A stretch of 21,675 bases of DNA, from contig NWUY0300016002.1 in the NCBI GenBank assembly GCA_004151065.3, forward strand, positions 19,545-41,219, in the 5' to 3' direction. Both the position numbers and the translations under genes were made by a program. The notes beneath the pieces were generated by a model. That model was not told the origin of the DNA. It did not search any database and was given only the letters and a program-made list of their open reading frames with translations. Below, in pieces: positions 19,060 to 21,675 of the stretch. The stretch is from Larix sibirica. Taxonomy: Eukaryota; Streptophyta; Pinopsida; Pinales; Pinaceae. Position 1 is the stretch's first letter, and each line of letters begins with the position of its first letter.

Positions 19060-19560
19060 TTTACAAACATAAAAGAAAAAAGTAGAAAGTTATATACAAT
19101 GGAGATCATAACCTCTTTCCTAATATACAAAGTAGAAAGTTATATACCAGTATTGATATAAAATCAAAATAAGAAGTGCCCTTAGCTAGAAGCTGATGGT
19201 GTAACTCATATCACCTTAGAGGCTTAGAGAACCAAAAACTAACATCATGGTCGAAAATAGAGTTACACTTGAGCTTCCAAAGAATGAGTAATGTTGAAAT
19301 CCTCAAGCATTGCTATATCCCATTGAAGGTGGCACACATTAAATAATGGCAATCTCCAAACAATGTAGACCGCTAATGCACCTTGCTTTGAAGCAGAGCT
19401 GAATACTGATACTCTAAATATCTCCAACAATGTCTAGCAAATTGACTCCTTCCTTTATGGAGCTGAGAGACTTATCTTGGATTCAAAGTTATTTAAAATG
19501 AATATTGGAATGCTTGAACCATTTTGGAGGGATTGGGAGTCCGTTTCATTAGTATAATTC
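19060..19560. other. Unassigned, with a short direct repeat
   Basis: AAAGTAGAAAGTTATATAC occurs at about 19079 and again at about 19129. The rest shows no supported coding content on either strand. It separates two plus-strand LINE fragments of apparently the same type, so it may be a later insertion between them, but no target duplication or terminal repeat was found. Confidence 0.4.
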
Positions 19561-19609
19561 TTGTTGTATATATTTAGTGCTTCATTAGTGACATTCTTTA
19601 TCTCAGTCC

Positions 19610-19890
19610 TATATGCAAGGTAGGATTCCTTTGGTTTGGAGGATAGTTCGATTCATAGTCAAGCCCTTCTTAAGATGGAAGGGTGACAAATTCTGATTTA
19701 GCCTCTTTCTGAAAGAAGATATTTAGTTGAGATCCCTCGGTTCTCAATACTAAATCTTTATAAGAGGGGCATTAAAACAATATTATGTATTTTTGATGTT
19801 GTCTCTAGAGGTTGGATGTTGTGGCCAACATTGAAGGAGAGATTTATGTTGGCTGATTATAATGAGATTAAAAGCATGATGTGGTAGTAC
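19610..19890 (+). pseudogene. LINE ORF2 fragment (pre-zinc-binding segment), plus strand
   Basis: The plus-strand text RGIKTILCIFDVVSRGWMLW, then PTLKERFMLADYNEIKSMMW, at about 19768-19888 matches the segment that precedes the zinc-binding domain in plant L1 ORF2 (GIKTI..IFD type). It is open here but bounded by stops, with frame changes before about 19690. It probably belongs to the same original element as 18650-19045, since the order and strand agree. Confidence 0.65.
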
Positions 19891-20678
19891 TCATTTTAGT
19901 ACTCAAATATGGAGTTCAACCTCATATGAACTTGTGGAAAGATTGGTAGTGGAAGTGTTCTAAGGTGTACATCAAGTATGAGACAAATGATGGCTATTAT
20001 TGATTGTAGGGGGATCAATGTTACAGTAAAGAATTTCTAGAGGTTGAAGCCTAAACAAGCTTCTTTGCTTTTTAGTCTGTGAAGTGTTTGAAGTTCTTTG
20101 CTAAACCCACATTTTTTATTCACATGGTCCCTTATTTTAAGAGGTGTCTCCAATCCGGTTTTTTGTTCTATTGGGGTTTTGAACCCAAAATGTCTATTTT
20201 ATGGAAGGGTGACGTCCCTCGTGCACCTATTTTGATTTTTCCCGTATGCTTAGCACTTTGGTTGTGTTTTTTTGTGGTTCCCTTTCCTTGTATCTCATCT
20301 CTTGGAAAGCCACACTTTTAAGTGATATGTTACCGTAGCTTGTCAAATTCTAGTATGCATGGCTGTTAGTTAGAATCTAGAATATAAATTTTTATTTTTG
20401 ATATTGAAAATAAATTATGCCATTGGTAATGGAGCTCTTGTAGGGAGAACTTTCTCATGGGTTGATTGTGTTACTTTCTTTGTTATTTTATGCTTGTAGA
20501 TTATTGTTCAATTTCAGAAAATTTATCATGATGTAGACCATCTTTGACTATTACTAGATTGCTAAGGTTGGGTGTCTTTCACCATGAGTTGTGAACCATC
20601 GCTTTGTTCTTTGCCCCTTGCACTAGCGACAATAAATTAAATAATCTTGTCGTCTAAACATTGTAAGTAAATTTCATA
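19891..20678. other. Unassigned; possible further LINE decay, otherwise nothing
   Basis: Near 19955-20045 a broken frame (KVYIKYETNDGYYW) could continue the LINE fragment, but I cannot support it. An 80-codon plus-strand frame at 20079-20321 is rich in Phe, Leu and Cys and has no motif I recognise. From 20340 to 20678 nothing is seen. Confidence 0.4.
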
Positions 20679-20720
20679 GTGGGAAAGGGAATGGTATTAG
20701 TTACCAGTTACCTTATATAT

Positions 20721-21165
20721 AGTGGCCAACACAGAAAAAGGCTAAACATGCAACTAGGGAGTATTGCGAGCGTTGTCATAGTTGGGCACATGGTTGGGAT
20801 GATAATCCTTTTCTCATGTTGCCAAGCTACCACTGTAGGTGAAAATGAGATTGCTAGTACCTTGTCAACCCCAATCAACAATTAGCTCATGAAAATATTC
20901 AATTAATAATTGACTCACAAATATCGAGCATGTCACAAGTGGGATTTGATCTCAGGTGGAGAGGATAACAACTACTCTACACCAGTGGAGCTAGACCCAA
21001 TTGATTGCTCGGATGATAACCCTAATGAAGGCAATGCTCATCTTTTGTGTGTGTCTCTAGCAATGTTAGAGATAGGGAGGCAATTACCTTAGGAGGAAGC
21101 TATGTGGGAAATTGAGATCTTGATCTTGAGATGCAAGTGGTTGTTGAGGTCCTATTTGTAAAAAC
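20721..21165 (+). repeat. 490-bp-offset tandem duplication, unit 1
   Basis: The unit starts AGTGGCCAACACAGAAAAAG and returns at 21211 with roughly 10% scattered differences, mostly substitutions plus a short indel near 20835 and 21320. One frame (about 20737-20846) reads KKAKHATREYCERCHSWAHG, then WDDNPFLMLPSYHCR and a stop. The spacing C-x2-C-x4-H-x4 resembles a retroelement zinc knuckle, but the fourth ligand is Asn. A second frame, open at 20910-21092, contains CHKWDLISGGEDNN and VELDPIDCSDDNPNEGN and ends at a TAG where unit 2 has TAC. Coding ancestry is likely; the family is not recognised. Confidence 0.75.
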
Positions 21166-21210
21166 GAGGATGATGATGGTACTTCCTCTCATTTTGAGAA
21201 TGTTGCCCAC

Positions 21211-21655
21211 AGTGGCCAACACAAAAAAGGCTAACCATGCAATTAGGGAACAATGCAAACATTGTCATACTTAGCCACATGGTTGGGATGATAATCCTTT
21301 TCTCATGTTGCCAAGCTACTGTCGTCTAGCTTATAGGCGAGAATGAGATTGTTGGTAACTTGCCAACCCCAATCAACAATTGGCTCACGAAAAGCCTCAA
21401 TTAATAATTGACTCACAAATATCAAGCATGTCACAAGTGGAATTTGATCCTAGGTGGGGTTGATAACAACTCCTCTATATCAGTTGAGCTAGACCCAATT
21501 GATTGCTCGAATGGTAACCCCAATGAAGGCAATGTTCATATTTTGTGTGTGGCTCTAGCAATTTTAGAGACAGGAGGCAGTTTACCTTACGAGGAAGCTA
21601 TGTGGGAAATTGAGATCTTGATCTTGAGATGCAAGTGGTTGGTTGAGGTCCTATG
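21211..21655 (+). repeat. 490-bp-offset tandem duplication, unit 2
   Basis: Second unit, parallel to 20721-21165. The zinc-knuckle-like segment appears as QCKHCHT, stop, PHGWDDNPFLMLPSY, with Asn again at the fourth ligand position and a nonsense TAG inside. About 45 bp (21166-21210) separate the two units. Confidence 0.75.
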
Positions 21656-21675
21656 TGACACTAATATGCTCATTA
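21408..21675 (+). pseudogene. Open coding-like frame running off the window (unknown protein)
   Basis: In the second unit, the frame starting after a TAA at 21405-21407 is open for 89 codons to the window edge. It reads THKYQACHKWNLILGGVDNN, then VELDPIDCSNGNPNEGN, and GSLPYEEAMWEIEILILRCK towards the end. The paralogous frame in unit 1 (20910-21092) is cut by a TAG at the codon that is TAC (Tyr) here, and shifts frame near its end. There is no ATG at the beginning. Acidic N-rich and hydrophobic segments alternate, with no domain I can name. The upstream zinc-knuckle-like text is in another frame, so if the two were once joined, a frameshift separates them. Confidence 0.4.

Noticed and set aside
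20079-20321. 80-codon plus-strand ORF
   Set aside because: Phe/Leu/Cys-rich text without a motif; surrounding frames suggest old LINE or intergenic DNA, so no gene is called.

Overview
This looks like a gene-poor, AT-rich stretch of a land-plant nuclear genome, most likely an angiosperm. It has no operons, ribosome binding sites or intact bacterial-type genes. Almost everything recognisable is decayed transposable element. Plant-type signals are L1-like LINEs (one carrying a C-terminal RNase H domain), an RTE-like LINE, and a CACTA-type DNA transposon terminus with subterminal repeats. The species cannot be named from this sequence. Single N bases stand at 419, 1354, 10663 and 17346.

Layout. 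1-280: CACTA-like terminus. 281-1390: non-coding, with a ~200-bp imperfect tandem repeat at 748-1140 and possibly an LTR edge near 1390. 1390-4013: minus-strand L1-like LINE (endonuclease, RT and post-RT region), frameshifted and cut off sharply at 4013. 4014-10663 and 10697-17346: two direct copies of a 6650-bp unit in the same orientation, separated by a 33-bp spacer. By eye they are identical except for one 69-bp patch. Each unit holds, in order, ~390 bp of unassigned sequence, a plus-strand RTE-like LINE remnant, a 154-bp near-perfect hairpin, an AT-rich degenerate repeat array, a minus-strand L1-like LINE with RNase H, an exon-like minus-strand ORF of unknown origin and a second hairpin. 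17347-21675: non-coding sequence, two plus-strand LINE fragments, and a 490-bp tandem duplication with coding-like remnants, the last of which is still open at the window edge.

No gene appears functional as written. The LINEs carry stops and frameshifts, and two of them also have altered catalytic residues (RTE: YTND in place of YADD; RNase H-bearing L1: FAYD in place of FADD, plus Lys for the RNase H Glu and Tyr for a zinc-ligand Cys). The most notable structure is the 6650-bp duplication. Each copy ends at an N at the same internal position, so an assembly artefact (duplicated contig end or tandemly joined haplotypes) must be excluded before any biological reading. I found no convincing undescribed system. 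The best leads are the hairpin, the patch of clustered differences, the exon-like ORF and the 490-bp coding-like repeats.
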